A stretch of DNA of 64,000 nucleotides from NCBI GenBank assembly GCA_942486035.1, contig CALNXK010000020.1, positions 3,173,001 through 3,237,000 of the forward strand, in the 5' to 3' direction. The notes under the pieces are model-generated. The model worked only from the letters and a program-made list of their open reading frames with translations, did no database searches and was not told the origin of the DNA. The translations under genes were made by a program, and so were the position numbers. Source of the stretch: Porites lobata (Eukaryota; Cnidaria; Anthozoa; Scleractinia; Poritidae). Shown one piece after another: positions 21,416 through 34,255 of the stretch (the first letter of the stretch is position 1; the number at the start of each line of letters is the position of its first letter).

Positions 21416-21851
21416 TACCGTATTTTCTCAAATAATAGCCAGGGGCAATTATTTTCTTTTTTCGCATCAAAAGGGGGCGATTACCTGAGGGAAGGTGAAT
21501 ATTTTCAAATATTGCTGTCTAGAAGTCATACAATAAATCTTTTATTTTCTTATTCCATTAAATCAAAAAATGATCACATCAAATAAACTGAACTTGGGCT
21601 TTTTACGTGTTCCAAATTTGGTACCTTGATTATTTTTCAGAGCTTGAATAATTACTGATCAGTTTTGCTGGATCAGATTCTACTTTAACTTGACAGGGAG
21701 GGAATAACAGAAAGAGAAGGTGGTGAAAGAGGGTTGGAGTGGGGGTAATTTTTCGAGGGCAGCAATCATTTTAGATATTTCTAGCAAAAGGGGTGATTAT
21801 TTGAGAGAGGCGATTAATCAAGGAATGGCTATTACTCGACGAAATGCATTA
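21416..21851. mobile_element. MITE with TACCGTATTTTCTC ends
   Basis: The left end TACCGTATTTTCTCAAATAA and the right end read in reverse (TAATGCATTTCGTCGAGTAA) are diverged inverted repeats. Both are followed by TAGCC and by GGGGCGATTA-type words. It is non-coding. Confidence 0.55.
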
Positions 21852-23051
21852 TGTTTCAATGGCTAAACATCACAATAACCAGCCACTTATTTACATGTCG
21901 TTCAATAACGAAAGAAACTATTGTGTTTGTACCTCATATTGTCGAGTATTTTTAAGTAATTGTTTCAACAACTAAACCTCAGAATATCTGGCCACAAAGA
22001 CTATTGTCTTTATTAAAACGCTATCAAAATAGATGCAGTTCAGTTTAAATTCGAAGATAATGGATCGAAAATAATTGTACACTTTACAATCAATCAACAT
22101 TATACGCGCGTCAAAAATGAAAGGAAATTATAATTTGTCCTTAGAATTAAATTATTGTTTCCCTTAACATCTCTGTCGCTTTAGAAATGCTCATTTTTGT
22201 CTTACTTTCAATTAATCAATGAATTTTCCGCTTTTATAGTTGGAATTTAAGCTTTCTATGTGCGCGTGTTTCCTACGAACGTTGCAAATTAACAAGTTGC
22301 AGCGGTTTGCGCGCCAAAATCACAATACATGAATAGCTTGTAGAGACCCTTCTCTGATTTTTCATTTATTTTTTTGCAACTTTTGAGAAAAGCCAGTTGG
22401 GAAATATCCATCAACACTACCTAATAGAAAAAGCGCCTTAAAATAAGGAGATATTTGGCAAATCAAGTTAAGCAGGGTGCACCAAAAGCTGCGTTCGTTC
22501 TGCACATTCGATTCTTTCGATATCACGATCGCGAGTTCGTAATGCACAACGGGGAAACATATCATGTTCATTGACATTCACTGCTTAAAAGCTTAAGGTT
22601 TTCTAGATTTACGTATATCCAAGCTTTAGCTATGTTACTTTGACGTGTATTGCACAGTTAATTTCTGTTGACATAAGCAAACGACAAATCTAAATTTTGA
22701 GCAACACGCGTCGAGCTTTAATCGTCGCTTCGAACGACAAACAAAAAGCTTTAAGTTCGGGCGAGCGACTTGACTGGTTATCAGCTGTAAAATTTGTCTA
22801 ATTTATACCAATATTTACTTTAGAAGACTATTCCAGCTTACCTCGCAAATGGAACGATCCCAACAACCAAGCGAAAATAGGAAGACAGTACAAAATACGC
22901 GCATATCGATGAAGAAGCGCGCGAAAAATGATTCTTCCCTAAACAACAGGCGCGGTAACTAAGCGGACAACCCTGCCAAAACGCGAGAGGACTGAGCACT
23001 ACAAAAGTTCAGACGACCCGTTCGAAGGCTTGTTTTTTTCACCTTGTGAAA
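21852..23051. other. Upstream region of the TPR-MYND gene
   Basis: No exon or repeat was recognised. It should contain the promoter and 5' UTR of the gene starting at 23052, but no TATA box or initiator can be named with confidence. Confidence 0.35.
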
Positions 23052-26000
23052 ATGGACGAGGAAAAGATTGATATAGGCCTGATTCAGCGATTTAGATCTG
23101 GTATTTCTGTCGATAAGAAAAGTAAGAAAAAGGTTCTTGCAATATTCAAGTATTTAACGGGGAAAGAGAGCCCTATAGAAGCTGTGGAGCTCACGGTTCG
23201 TCGAGACCAACACCTCCGAGAAGCACAGCTGAAAGTCATGTACGAGATGGTCAAACTCGTAGAAGATCCGCCGACGTTGGTAAGAAACGAATGCTTTTTC
23301 CTCTCTTAGTTTTACTATTATCCCTTGTTTGTGAAAATTCTCTTCGTTCCTATGTACCAAAATCGGTCCCGGTCGATTAGGATGAGTGCAAAACTGGGTA
23401 TATTGACTTGAGCAGGACCGGACGTTGTCGTTTTCTAGTTTCAGTCTTTTGATATCAGATTGGAATGCGAAACATATCAGAATGTTAGCGATATCAAATT
23501 CTTTTGACGAGAGTTGTTTAACTGAAGGAGGTTGAGGGAGATCGGAAAAATATGTGATCATGAAAAAATGTAAAATATTTGTCGAGAAGTCTGTCGCTTT
23601 TTTTTCGAATTAATGCGAAATTTAAGCTTTCCAGGCTCTCTGTAAGCTTATGGGAAAATCGTTTGAGTTGGGGTTAGTTTCATTTTGTTACCTTTATTAG
23701 TGGTTCTGCACAACTGACAAAATGTTGATGAAATGAACAGATTATGAAAAACTGAAGCTTTACAGCATTCATTTAAATATTGCACAACATTGAAGAAAAG
23801 TCACACTTTAATAATTCAACACATGTATTTAAAGAATAAGCTTATTGTTGATGCATTGCTCTGGTGTGATTGATTTCCGTTTTCTTTGTCACATCTGTTG
23901 TATTTTCCCTTTTTTTCACCTGAATTCATACATGTATACAGCTACTACTAGCACAAAGAAAAGATCTTAAAGTAAGAAGCCCAAAAACATATTGTAGGCA
24001 GTGCACTTTATGTTTAGTGCAGCAGTATAAATGGAACACAGTCAATATACAATTACCAGGATTAATAATCAAGGTGCCAAACAGATCAAATTGTATGACC
24101 ATTCTTGACTTTTTCATCAGTTCTTTAAAAAACTGGCCATTATCGAGAGGTTATTTTGGCAAGGACTGTCCTCCGGGACAAAAAAGTGTCTGTAGTAGAA
24201 AGGTTGCCTTTATTGGATGCTTGACTGTATTGCATGTATTTTTAAATCTTTCACAGTATTTCCTGACTTATGATTGAACTTGGTCTTTTTTTTGTAATAA
24301 CAACTGAAGTCACTGTTGTTACCATTTTCCTTATCACATGTACGTTCAATTTAAGTTGTTATTTTTATTTACACAGAAAACTGGAAGCGTTGAGAAGCAG
24401 AACATGTTCAGTGTCTTTTTAAGTACTGAACTTCTGAATTTTGTTGTCAGGCTTTTATGGATTCGTATTCCCAATGAGAGCTTAGGAACCAATGATCAGC
24501 CATGGCATGCCAGTCATTTTAATAGTTTAATGGTTCTTAAACACATCCTTACATTGCCTCAATACACCAGAATAAATTGTAAACATCTCATGGAAATCAA
24601 CACAGTTGAAGCTCTTCTGGACTTCTGTGATGCCAATTTTGATCTCTTGGGACTCTATCCAGCAGTTTGTGCATTAAAAACTTTAACCTGTCTGGAACGT
24701 GAAGCCTGTGACAGAATCGTGTTGTTAAGTGGAATATCAAAAATTGGAAAAGTTGTGTTAAAAGATAATTGCCAAAAAATGATTGTCAAGGCTTATAAAA
24801 GTGGAATAACAAGTAGTAGACCTTATATAAAAAGAGTTTTGGAGGACCGTAGAGATCAGTGCTTGGATAATTTCAAACGGGCTGAACTACCATCGACAGC
24901 TGATTTGCCACTGAACATTTTACGTTCTTGGAGTTACAAAATACAGATGAATGCAGCTGTTGTCCTTTTAAAGGTTAGCTTAAAGAATTTTTTTTAGCTT
25001 ATGGAAAAGATTATTCTCTGTTTTCACTGTCATGCCATCAAAAGTAATAATGCAAACCATTTAATACAGAAAGCGCAGCATATGGCAAATAGAAGAAGAC
25101 GAATACAAAAAGCCTCACCAAGAATCAGATCTGTGTGATATTTCATCTGCGAGATGTTTGGGAAACATTTTACCCAAATATATACACTGTGAGGCTTTGT
25201 ATGGAGACACCATGTTGGTGTCCCTTTGAGGGCACAAATATGGCCGCCCAAAAACAAACAATAAATAAACCAACTATGTGACAGACAAGCCACATGTATG
25301 ACTTCATAAACATTAAAGGCCATGCTACATGCAAGCTGAGAGAAACCTCTGTTCACGGGGTAAAGACTTCTTTCTAATGTACCGTCCTCACAGTCTGGTG
25401 GCCTCTGATGCACTAGTTTTAATAAATCTCATCCCTTGATGAACTTAAGATCCTTTATTAATGGTATCGTTTAATATAATATTAAATGTAATATTTACAA
25501 AGGTAATTTGTTTGTAGATTGCAGAGCAAAATGATCGATACAGAAAACTTATTTTAAAAGATAAAGTGGCATCAAAGGTTAGTTACAGCATTAGTTTCAT
25601 GAAGTTGTAGATGATATAATAGGGAGCTATAGCAACGAGGACGGTGACAGCAACAAAAACGGCAAAAATGCAATAGGTTTAATTTATGATGTAGGCAAAC
25701 CCACAACTTTGCAGGTACATGGAATCTTGCTGATGCCAAAAATTGACAGAGCACATAAAAATTATCTTACACTTGAAATTTGAGAGGAAACACATTTAAG
25801 GGAGACATTTTATGGCACTTTGATTTTTCAGCAAAGTAGTACATGTATGATTTCTATTGGCCAGCATGTTGGAAAGCATACTCTTGCCCTCCAACAGGGC
25901 CGCCAAAACTACTTTTTGCTTGTGCAATTACATGTATCTTTTTCAACATTTGATATTTATGCTCAGATGTGCTGTAAATGTTACCACATCATCTTTTCAA

Positions 26001-26485
26001 CACTTTCCTTGAAGTTTAAGTGCAAAATTTGTGTTCTGAAAGAGGTAATTCATAATTTTGAAAATCACATTTTGGTCACGAGACCAGCTACGAACTTACT
26101 CATTTTAAGAAAATGATGCGGGTTTGAGAATCCAAATCACTATTATTTTGTTTAAGATATGACCCACTAATCGTTTTTTGAAGGCAAAATCATATAACTT
26201 TAATTTTTCATAAAAATGACGTCACATGACCTCTTAGTGCAAATGGCCTATTGAGGAAAAAGAAGCATTTAAATCTAAATTGAAAATGTTTCTTTTTAAA
26301 AAGGTATATGACATTTAGTTTCATCATATTTGTTTTTGTTTTCTCTCCTTTTTAAGATGTGTATGCTATAAATTTCCCAATATGTACGTTAGGGTTATAT
26401 GTAAGCTTGTGATTAATGATATTCTTATGTCCTTTTTACATTGTAAAGTGCTTAGAGCAGCGATGTATAAGCGCTATATAAATTC

Positions 26486-26531
<46 letters not shown>

Positions 26532-29500
26532 TAAAGCTGTAACAGCCCCATGATTCACATGGACTTTCCTTCTCTTGCACTGGTTCAATTTATTTACATT
26601 TAATTTAAATAACTTGTTGACACCTTTCCTCTGTTTGATACCAGGCTGTGATCACATGGATTAAAACTCCCTCAATAGCAGCAAGTGACTGTACAATGAT
26701 CGCAATGTGTTTGAAAGTGGCAGGCATGATATCTCAGAGCGAAGAACTTACCTGGCAACTGATTGATTCCTATGGCATCATTGAATTCTTCGAAGATGGA
26801 GGTAACTTAATCAGTTCCGCATATCTGCACTTGGATGTCTCGGAGAAATTATAATATCATTTAAGATAAAGCCAAGGACAAATATTGAATGTACATGTAC
26901 AGTGCCTGCCAGTTTCCTCGTAAAATTGTCTTTCATTTGCTTATGAAACAAGTAAAGAATTTTTACTCAAGATCATGACTTGTGGCTGATTCCCCATGAA
27001 AACTTGTACTAAACATCATGTCCTGATGCTGTACTTTTGGTTCTTTTTACTTTTTAAAATTCATAGTGCTGATACCTGACAATGCACCCATAAATGCATT
27101 CTTGGAGCTGATAGAGCAAATGTCCACTCACAGTGGTCGATGCAGAAACAAAATTTTGGAAAATGAGGTACAGTATTGCATTTTTCTCGAGGATAAGTTA
27201 TTTTAGTCAGGTTTACTCACTGTTGTTGATTGTTATGTTTGTAGGAAATTCTTCAGGCATTAGGAAGATACATGTTTTCCTATAACAAAGAGGTACTATC
27301 AACTTAATTCTGTATACACTGTACCTACAGTTACAGGGCTGTGCTCTAGCAGAGCCCAGTGGCCCCTGGTGCCTAACTTTTGCTCAGTTTGGCGACTAGA
27401 AAATCTTACTTTCTTCATACAGATCATATATGCTGGGCAACCTAGATTTTACAGTTTCAGGGCTCTGGGCTCCCTTCAATTTTCCTTATAGCACAGCCTT
27501 GAATTACACTATAAATTATATCAGTAACAACCTTGATTTTACAAACAGTTGCATGGTAAGCAAAAAAAGTTCTGAAAGTAACTACCCTCTAAATACTTTT
27601 GGATTTAGCACCCTTCTTCTATCGCTACTTTCGCGGAAGAGGGGTCGTTAAAATGTATCTGATGGCTAAAACATGTACTCCACATGGGCACTTCAAAAAA
27701 TTAAAAATAATGTCCAAAAATGTGCAAAAAATAATTAGTTACTCTTGGCGGGACTGCTACTCTTGGGATTTGCTAACACCTGTGACATTTTATCGGTACT
27801 ATCAGAGGATTGCTACTTTCAAGGGGCCATTGCTTTTGAAACTTTACGGCATAATGACATGGTATTAATTTGTGACTAACTAGTAACTCTTGCCATCCCT
27901 CCCTGGCTTAGATTCAAGGTCCTACTTTACGTGCTTTGGCAAACCTGTCAGAGTCTGATGAAATGGCAAAGAATTTAATAAAATGTGGAGTTACTCCCAA
28001 GAATATCACTTTGGTTACCATATTTTATCAGGTAAGAAGGTGGTTCAATCAGTTTTAAGTGTTTGCTTGATATCTTCAAGGTGCCTTACATTACAAAGAT
28101 AAGCAAAATTAAGCATAGTAACATAATAATAATGATGATGATAGTGATGACTTCAGACGATGATGATGATGATGATGATGATGATGACAATGTGACAATG
28201 AAGGCATGAAAAAGTAATAATATTGTGTTCTCTTTATCTGTTGTGGAGGTCTATTCATATTTTTTATTTCTTTTAGCATCCTGCCATAGGCCAAGCTCAG
28301 CGAATTCAAAAAACACTGAAAAGAACATGTCATAAGTAAGTAAATATTTTGTCATACTACGATGAAAGTTGCCTTCTATGAAGCAGCAACTTGCAACTCT
28401 CCAGAGGAAGGCTGCCAGTAAACATTGGACTATACAATTGTACTAGTGTGGTAGTGTTCTTTTTTTTTTTTTCCTATTTTAAAGATCCTCTCAAAGGTGT
28501 TCCTATAATCTTTTATCATTTTTGAATGAATATTGCATTTTAGAAGACAGGGTTGTCATTAAGAGCCGGGGGCTGGAGATTTTCCCCAGCTACTAAGAGA
28601 GTGGCCTCCGGCTACTTTTATTGGAAAATAGAAGAAAAATAGAACGAAAAGAAATCCCTAGCCTTTCGATTCCCCGCCAACTTGTTGTATTTACCCGTCA
28701 ACTTGAAATCTTGGTGACAATCCTGAGAAGAACACAGTGAAGGGAATATATTTTGTCAACTATAAGTTTGGTGAATTTCTGTGGTAATGGGCAATTCCAG
28801 AAAATATCCATACCCAACCACGGACGGCTTCCATGTTTTAAGCCCCCCTTGCCTTGGGAAATTCCAAAATGCGCTACCCCCCCATGCCCTCAGAATTCCA
28901 TAGTCGTGAACCCCCCCTCCCCTTCAGAATTTCCGGTTTTTTTTGGAAGTACATTTTCGACTTAGCAACGCCAATAAGAACAAACGAACATGAATTTATG
29001 CCTCCTCAAGGCTGTGATCTAGCGGCGCCAGGTGACAAGCTTTACTCTTCAGTGACAAGAAAAACCTACGCTAGTTGCCAGGCCGTGCAAACTCCTTTTT
29101 AAGTCCGAATTTGGCTATAAAAATAAACACCACTTAAGGTAATTTTACTCCTCTTTGTTTTCTTGTGCTGTTTTGACGTTTACGAAGGAAAATAGCTCAA
29201 ACAGACTGTTAAAATCTTTTGGCGGTCAAATACACCGTCGAGTCGTGTTGCGTCCTTTTATACGTCATGTAGTGCGCACGAAAAGCGTTCAAATCTGACA
29301 GGCGTTCCTTGGAAGTGAGGGACTGGTGCGAGTTTTTTACTGTTTATCGGACGGTTTCGGACGGGAGTAACAAGAAATTTGCAAGCGGTATTAAAGATAC
29401 ATTTTCAGTTTTTATTCACGTGACAAGAAATTCATCAAGGTAAATGTGAAACCAACGTTTTACTGTTCACTTCTATAAGTTATGAGCGTAAACACGTGTC

Positions 29501-32500
29501 TGATCTATCGATGCTTGTCTTCTGCTTCCGCAGTCATACGTTCGTGGTTTATTTACGAACTACAAAAGTCCACAACAATAGCGTTTTCCAGGAACTTACT
29601 CTACACTTTCTACTCCAGAAATCCCACCTGTGGAATTCCCCCATACCTTCGGATTTCAAATCGTAAATACCCCCCCATGCCTTCAGAATTCCATAATCGT
29701 GAATCCCCCCTCCCCTTCGGAAATCCTTAAAGCCGTCCGTGGTATGGTATGGATATTTTCTGGAATCGCCCAATTTAACTTAGTCTGCAATGCATGCTGT
29801 TTTTGCACAAAATGAGAATCTTGTGTGATTCTGAAGGGGTTTGCATTTCCCTCCATTTGTATTTACAGTGACATTTTCTTCTTCCGTTTTGCAGGCTGTG
29901 GATCCAGGAAGAAATAGCCTTTGGTAAAGAACGCTTTGATTTCTTCTCCCAAGTGGATGAAGAAAGTGCTCGAGTTTTGAAGGACATCGGCAACAAGCAA
30001 TTCAAATCCAACTCATTTGATGAGGCGATAAGACGGTACACAGAAGCTTTGAACTGCTGCCCGCAAGGAACCGAGGCAAGCAAGGCTGGAAAAGATGGAA
30101 GATGGTAAAAATAATTTGCTTCTTTTTTTTTTCTTCATTTGCTCAACATAACGGCCGGTCAACAGACAATGTCCAGCCAAGATGACCATTTGTCCAGACA
30201 AACTTTTCGTTTGCTGGTCATTTGGACCAGGCACGTTCAAGTTGTTATTGGGTTATTTTTAACATTTTGACCAGTCAGACAAGAGACGTGACCGAGCTTA
30301 AGTTTCTTTGGCCGGTCAACACAACCCACAACAGTCCCAAATCTTATTTTGAGCTCTTGATTGAGAATGCAATATTAGAAAGTAATATACACTGTACCCC
30401 TGACACTGAAGTTACATGCATTCCTTAAAGGAGCTGTGTCATGAAATTCACAGCCAAATTAGGAAATTAAAAAAATGCCCGTTAAATTAAGAGAAGCATA
30501 AAATAACCGCTTAAAACTTTAAAGGAAGGTTAAAATAATATAACAGAAACAACAGATGCCACGGATGGGCAAAACTGAAGAAGATTGAAACGGATTGAAA
30601 TTAGGGTTTTTGAAAACTGTTCAGCCTAACAGTTTTTCAAAGTTGATCCCTGCTACTTGCAACTTCAAAAATAATGCTCAGGAGACATATTTGTCTGTCT
30701 AGGATCTCTGATTTTGTCATTTACATGTAATTTCTTTGCTTACTTCAAGTTCCATAGCAATTGAGGGCGAGTAATTGGCAAAATTAAACAAAATGAACTG
30801 GACTGCCGTGACACAGCCCCTTTAAAATAATAATGTTTATGCATAATATCACTACAAATCATGCAACTATAATTATGTACCTATATAAATTGCCTTCCAC
30901 TCACTTCAATTACCATTATTCACTTGATTCTCCTTTGTAATTCCATAAGGATGGTACTGCCAGCAGTATTGTACAGCAACCGTGCTCAGTGTCATTTGAA
31001 CAAATCAGAGTGGCAAAGTGCCCTGAATGACTGCAATGAAGCCATGGCCAGGTGTCTTGAAGGTCAGTTACAGTATTTATTTTTACAAGGCTTTGACAAT
31101 GTGTCTGTGGTGTCCTTTCTTTTGTGATGAATTAGTAATAATTATCCTCATTACCAAATGCAGGGGCACCTAATGACCGAATGTTTCCAAAGTACAGTTT
31201 TTCTTTATTCCAAAATTTTCAGGAAACCTTTTTTTTCAACAATAATAGCAATATTGTAGTAACAAAATGTGGAAAACACAACCTCCGAAAACCGTAGGTA
31301 GAAAAGGTTGTCCAGAAATTTTTAGCCTTTCTCGAGCTTCAGAAATTTCTAGGCAATAGTTGCTTTTTAGAACAATTGTTTTACAGGGAAAAGAGTCGTT
31401 GGGTGCACACCAGTCAGGTTGAGTGCTTCATTGTGTCTCGTTGTCTCGAATGTTCAGGGGTCTGTTATCTCGCATGCGTTTTTTGTTAACATGTATAGAC
31501 CAGCTAGGGAAACATTCCAGTCTTTCTGTCGTAATTGGACAAACTCACCCAATCGCAGCTGCGGGTGTGCCCGAATTAGACAGATGTACATCAATGTTTA
31601 TTTAGTAAAAATGGTCTCTTTCCTTTTGGTGATGTTTGCTAATCCCTCAGTATTTGCTCCATTTCCTAAAGCAGTCTCAGCAGTAGTATCAACGATTAAT
31701 TCCTGAAACTGGTCACCAGGGCCCAGATGTTCGAACGCCGATTAGCACTAATCCAGGGTTAAATTTTAACCCGGGTTTCTTTTTCTTTTTATCAAAAGCA
31801 AGCTCTTGGGTAATTTTCCATATTCGTTTTAAAGTATCCAATCATCAAATTGTAGGCAAGCAGAATTAAACTGAATTTGTTTTTAAGCTCTCATATTCGA
31901 GTTCAAATTAGGCACTAACCCTGGGTTATCTTAACTCAGCTTCGAACAACCCGGCCCAGACTGGCAACTTGAATTCTTCGTCAAACTGCTTTTTACACTT
32001 ACTGTGCCTTTATGAATATCTATACAGGAATTTTTATACACAGTAGGGAAAGAGTTGCTAGTAAACTTACGTTTTTTATACATTCTTACGTTAGAAAACG
32101 AGGAAGCTGAAAAAATACTGTTAAAAACCATGTTCCGTCGATCCAAGGCCTTTATGGAGCTCGGACACCACCAGCGAGCGTTGAATGACATCTCATTTTG
32201 CCTCAGAACCCAAGTTAACAATACTGGAAATGCAAATAATGTGCTGTCTATTTTTTGGGAGGTAAGGAACAAGCCTGACCTTTAAACTCATTCTCATACA
32301 CACCCATTTCCAAAAACAAAGCAAAATACAACTTTGCAGAACTTAGTCACGTGCGTGAATACCACCTAGCAACGGCTCGCTGGATAGCAAGCCATCCAAG
32401 TGTTCATTCAGATTCAAGTACGACCGAGGGAAGCCTTTCTAGGCAAATTCAAACGTCTTTTAAGTTTTCTAGACCAGTCGTTTGGGTTAATTTTTAACAC

Positions 32501-33487
32501 AGTAATTAAATTAGGCTAGGAATGCTTCACTTACATGTAGTGACACTCAAAGCTTTGCGGTCAGAGTGAACGCTTGGAGGCTTGTAATCCAGTGAGCCGT
32601 TGGCGAAAGTCTGCAAAGGGCTAGTTTCAAAGGCTGAGGAGTGTAAAAGTAAAGAAATCACGTTGACAGTCACGGATAAATACTAGCAGCCTCGGTGAAA
32701 AACACTCATTATTCAGCCTAATAAATTAATTTCGGGCAAGCAGAGGAGCCGGCAATCGTAATCTTCAGGTTCCTGTTACGAATGCTTGGCAAGTATGTAA
32801 CCAGCGGTCGTTTCGATTTCCACCAAGAATGAATTGAGTGCCGAGAGTAGAACGCAATCTGATTATGCGTGTTTTGACCTTCTATGACGTGAGAAAAACA
32901 CGCAAAACACAGCGTTGGACCAAGTGCGTTTTGACCTTCGGTCGATCTCGCCCGCACTCCATACCTTCGGTTATCACCTGTTCAATAGTTATTAAAATAA
33001 ATTAACTTACAGGGTGTGCCAAAACCTATGTCCGATTGTCCGTGACAGGCAAACCTCATACTTGACGAAATAAGGTTAAATATTCATTTTAACTTCGCGA
33101 TTCCACGGTCATTTCATTTGTTTTCACGAGCCCCGTTTAGGTTTAAGTCAAAAACGATTTACAAGGATAATAATGTGATTAAAGCTAAACTTTTTGGCAA
33201 GAACTCTTCAGTTTTGGACAACCAAACTTCATATAGTGCTTGTCCTAAGGACAAGTGGATAGGAAAATTTTTCTCTTAATCTGTTGATTATGTCATGCTC
33301 TTTATTGTAGGTTTTGGGGAAATACCGTAAAGCGTATGGTCCTGAGCCAATCCGTCGCTGTGGCAACTGTATCGGCGGGGATGGAGACAAATTGAAGAGA
33401 TGTGCCAACTGTGAGGAAGTATATTGTAGCAAAGAATGTCAAGTTCTGGCTTGGGAAAAGGGCCATAAAAACCTCTGCAACAAGTAA
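23052..33487 (+). CDS. Helical-repeat/TPR/MYND zinc-finger protein, 12 exons, 678 aa
   Basis: Coding exons: 23052-23279, 24377-24973, 25518-25577, 26645-26801, 27067-27167, 27245-27292, 27912-28031, 28277-28335, 29895-30104, 30950-31062, 32095-32261 and 33311-33487. Every junction is GT-AG and all phases agree, giving 678 residues with no internal stop. The true start is the ATG at 23052; a GTG two codons upstream also lies in frame. Residues 1 to about 437 are alpha-helical and look ARM/HEAT-like. Exons 9-11 contain three TPRs (around GNKQFKSNSFDEAIRRYTEA, LYSNRAQCHLNKSEW and RRSKAFMELGHHQRAL), which usually bind chaperone or peptide tails. The last exon is a complete MYND zinc finger (C637, C640, C651, C654, C659, C663, H672, C676), a protein-interaction module. 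The TPRs resemble those of UNC45, TTC12 and SMYD relatives, but helical repeats before the TPRs and a terminal MYND is not an order I can assign to a named protein. AATAAA lies at 33508. Confidence 0.88.
26250..26531 (+). repeat. CR1/L2-like LINE 3' fragment in intron 3
   Basis: TTTAAATCTAAATTGAAAA, GTAAAGTGCTTAGAGCAG and AGCGCTATATAAATTCCATT followed by (ATT)n match the 3' end of the LINE at 14303-16420 in order and spacing. It is a 5'-truncated copy of the same family. Confidence 0.75.
27334..27501. mobile_element. Small CAGGGCTGTGC element in intron 6
   Basis: The left end CAGGGCTGTGCTCTA pairs with TATAGCACAGCCTTG at the right end. Target duplications are not clear. The length (168 bp) and termini resemble the CAG...CTG elements elsewhere in the window. 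Confidence 0.5.
28128..28192 (+). repeat. (GAT)n microsatellite
   Basis: A run of GAT triplets with a few variants lies in the intron between exons 7 and 8. Confidence 0.85.
28548..28725. mobile_element. 178-bp CAG...CTG transposon with AGAAGA target duplication
   Basis: The left end CAGGGTTGTCATTAAG pairs with CTTGGTGACAATCCTG at the right end (two mismatches). AGAAGA flanks both sides (28542-28547 and 28726-28731). It lies in an intron of the TPR-MYND gene. Confidence 0.85.
28789..29771. mobile_element. 983-bp inverted-repeat element, AAT target
   Basis: The left end GGGCAATTCCAGAAAATATC and the reverse of the right end, GGGCGATTCCAGAAAATATC, continue as inverted repeats for about 43 bp through ACCACGGACGGCTT. 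AAT flanks both ends. C-rich stretches with CAGAATTCCATA words are repeated in direct orientation near both ends. There is no transposase frame. It occupies most of the intron before exon 9. Confidence 0.85.
30429..30821. mobile_element. MITE with TTAA target duplication
   Basis: The left end AGGAGCTGTGTCATG and the reverse of the right end, AGGGGCTGTGTCACG, are inverted repeats. TTAA flanks both sides (30425-30428 and 30822-30825), pointing to a piggyBac- or Kolobok-type transposase. It lies in the intron between exons 9 and 10. Confidence 0.75.
31719..31957. mobile_element. GGGCCCAGATGTTCGAA MITE
   Basis: Diverged inverted ends GGGCCCAGATGTTCGAA and (reversed) GGGCCGGGTTGTTCGAA are followed by mirrored CCAGGGTTAA and TTAACTCAG-type words. 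No secure target duplication. It is in the intron before exon 11. Confidence 0.6.
32591..32882 (+). repeat. Dispersed repeat R1, copy 1
   Basis: The block AGTGAGCCGTTGGCGAAAGT through GTTTTGACCTTC is about 80-85% similar to 53475-53805 in the same orientation. It is non-coding and its family is unknown. Confidence 0.65.
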
Positions 33488-33688
33488 AAAAAATACTAAC
33501 ACATCAAAATAAAAAATACGTATATACTTAAAATTAGAAAAAGTATATAAAACCTTTTGGTACATTTAGAGAACTTATACAAGTGTGGATAGTATGCACA
33601 AAGCATTGTTGCCACTCTGATGTATACATTGATGTACACAAGGTTATCTAGTTTATCAATTAACTCCAACAAAAGAGTTAACAAAAAG

Positions 33689-34118
33689 GCGACGAAATTA
33701 GTTGAGACACTTCGCCCGTAAGGGGGCTTTTGACGTTTTACCGACTTTAAAAGGGTATGATAAAGTTTTTCCTCCCCCATTCCCCCATGCAATGTGGCGA
33801 CAAAATTAGTTGAGACACTTCGCCCGAAAGGGGCTTTTTGACGTTTTACCAACTTTAAAAGGGTATAATAAAGTTTTTCCTCCCCCATCCCCCCATGCAA
33901 TGTGGCGACAAAATTAGTTGAGACACTTCGCCCGAAAGGGGCTTTTTGACGTTTTACCGACTTTAAAAGGGTATAATAAAGTTTTCCCTCCCCCATCCCC
34001 CAATGCAATGTGGCGACAAAATTAGTTGAGACACTTCGCCCGAAAGGGGCTTTTTGACGTTTACCAACTTTAAAAGGGTATAATAAAGCTTTTCCTTCCC
34101 CATCCCCTCCATGCAATG
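33689..34118 (+). repeat. Four 108-bp tandem units
   Basis: Units begin GCGACAAAATTAGTTGAGAC at 33689, 33797, 33905 and 34013. An inverted copy of the unit start (GTCTCAACAACTTTGTCGCC) lies at 34289-34308, so the array may be the expanded inside of a transposon whose ends are these inverted motifs. Because 108 is a multiple of three, the minus strand stays open and produces a false 222-residue frame. Confidence 0.85.
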
Positions 34119-34168
34119 TTGTGCCGCTGTTCGAGCTACCTGTAAAAAAGAACAAACACCCCAACTTT

Positions 34169-34255
34169 GAATGTAGAGGAGGGGTGTAGTTTCTTTTGAA
34201 TGGAGAGGAGGGGTGTAGTTTCTTTTGAATGGAGGGGAGGGGTGTAGTTTATTTT
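34169..34255 (+). repeat. Three 29-bp tandem units
   Basis: GAATGGAGAGGAGGGGTGTA is repeated every 29 bases with a few substitutions, between the 108-bp array and its inverted partner motif. Confidence 0.85.

Noticed and set aside
27334..27501. Fifth member of the 6-bp-target CAG...CTG group
   Set aside because: The ends are suitable, but the flanks do not show a convincing 6-bp direct repeat, so it was left out of that count.
33496..34164. 222-residue minus-strand open frame with 36-residue repeats
   Set aside because: It exists because the 108-bp array has a period divisible by three. It has no domain and shadows a satellite.
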